From contig JAHJBW010000153.1 of assembly GCA_018813405.1 (NCBI GenBank), forward strand, positions 1 to 6,386: a DNA stretch of 6,386 bases. The letters run 5' to 3'. Positions 6,241-6,386 of this stretch are shown one piece after another. A model generated the notes under the pieces. That model ran no database searches and was not told the DNA's origin. It worked only from the letters and a program-made list of their open reading frames with translations. The translations under genes and the position numbers were made by a program. The number at the start of each line of letters is the position of its first letter. Within the stretch, counting starts at the first letter, position 1. Origin of the DNA: Candidatus Margulisiibacteriota bacterium (GTDB taxonomy: Bacteria; Margulisbacteria; WOR-1; XYC2-FULL-46-14; JAHJBW01).

Positions 6241-6301
6241 GTTTGGGAATAAACTGGAATCGCTGGAGCACCCTGCGGAAGTAAAGGCTTTGATAGAATG
6301 A
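6224..6301 (+). pseudogene. Orphan second copy of the rmuC 3' end
   Basis: This reads KRIDKFGNKLESLE (from 6227) followed by HPAEVKALIE and a TGA at 6299-6301. The rmuC gene itself has KRLDKFGNKLESLE at residues 329-342 (5567-5608) and then a different last 14 residues. The shared 14 residues differ at one site (L/I), but at DNA level six codons differ (AAA/AAG, AGG/CGT, CTG/ATC, TTC/TTT, AAG/AAA, GAG/GAA), five of them synonymous. It has no start and a stop codon just upstream (TAA at 6209-6211), so it is a remnant, not a gene. It marks the far side of the toxin-antitoxin cassette. Confidence 0.75.
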
Positions 6302-6307
6302 GCGTGC

Positions 6308-6342
6308 GGGATGCGAGTTTACAAAACCCGCCACTCGTACCC
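6308..6342 (+). repeat. Imperfect hairpin after the rmuC remnant
   Basis: GGGATGCGAGT (6308-6318) pairs with ACTCGTACCC (6333-6342) with one bulged base. GCGGG/CCCGC (6306-6310 with 6327-6331) is a competing pairing. It begins 7 nt after the remnant stop and could be the original rmuC terminator, but no T-run follows. 6302-6362 holds nothing else I can recognise. Confidence 0.35.
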
Positions 6343-6362
6343 TTACCCATCTCCCAACAAAA

Positions 6363-6386
6363 AGATCGGAAGAGCGTCGTGTAGGG
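6363..6386 (+). other. Illumina TruSeq adapter remnant (not genomic)
   Basis: The final 24 bases begin AGATCGGAAGAGC and continue GTCGTGTAGGG, exactly the read-through sequence of the Illumina universal adapter. It is untrimmed library sequence at the contig end, so the natural sequence ends at or before 6362. Confidence 0.97.

Noticed and set aside
6224..6301. rmuC remnant as an att-type direct repeat made by site-specific integration
   Set aside because: The copies differ at several bases and no integrase is in the window, so a classic att site is not supported; homologous replacement fits better.

Overview
This window looks like the end of a metagenomic contig from a Gram-negative-type (diderm) bacterium. 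The evidence for two membranes is a secreted protein ending in a β-barrel with a C-terminal Phe (3661-4485, minus). The last 24 bases (6363-6386) match Illumina TruSeq adapter read-through, so real sequence stops near 6362. I cannot name the organism. An uncultivated diderm phylum (for example Margulisbacteria/WOR-1, Omnitrophota or Elusimicrobiota) would fit the style of the proteins, but that is a guess.

Region 1 (1-3524, plus strand) is a tightly packed operon: the 3' end of dnaK, then dnaJ, rsmE and mtaB. The dnaK/dnaJ gap is 3 nt. dnaJ/rsmE overlap by GTGA and rsmE/mtaB by ATGA, which points to one mRNA with coupled translation. Together the genes cover protein folding (DnaK/DnaJ), 16S rRNA methylation (RsmE, m3U1498) and tRNA methylthiolation (MtaB, ms2t6A37). 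prmA, often found between dnaJ and rsmE, is absent. mtaB carries a long, nearly perfect palindrome inside its reading frame, and its last ~220 bp are clearly more AT-rich than the rest.

Region 2 (3525-4582) holds a short non-coding segment with a likely terminator, then a minus-strand gene for an exported protein with a helical N-terminal part, a Pro-rich linker and a β-barrel. Its upstream region contains a strong TTGACA-N17-TATTAT promoter and a perfect Shine-Dalgarno. An oppositely directed promoter for rmuC appears to share the same -10 bases.

Region 3 (4583-6362) holds rmuC, then on the minus strand a type II toxin-antitoxin pair (AbrB/MazE-like antitoxin, RelE-family toxin), then an orphan second copy of the rmuC 3' end (6224-6301). 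The two rmuC tails encode almost the same peptide but differ at several synonymous positions. The toxin-antitoxin cassette is therefore flanked by two diverged rmuC ends, which suggests it arrived by an insertion or recombination that gave rmuC a replacement tail. This is the most interesting feature of the window. I see no CRISPR array, tRNA, rRNA or transposase, and no clear new defence system beyond this arrangement.
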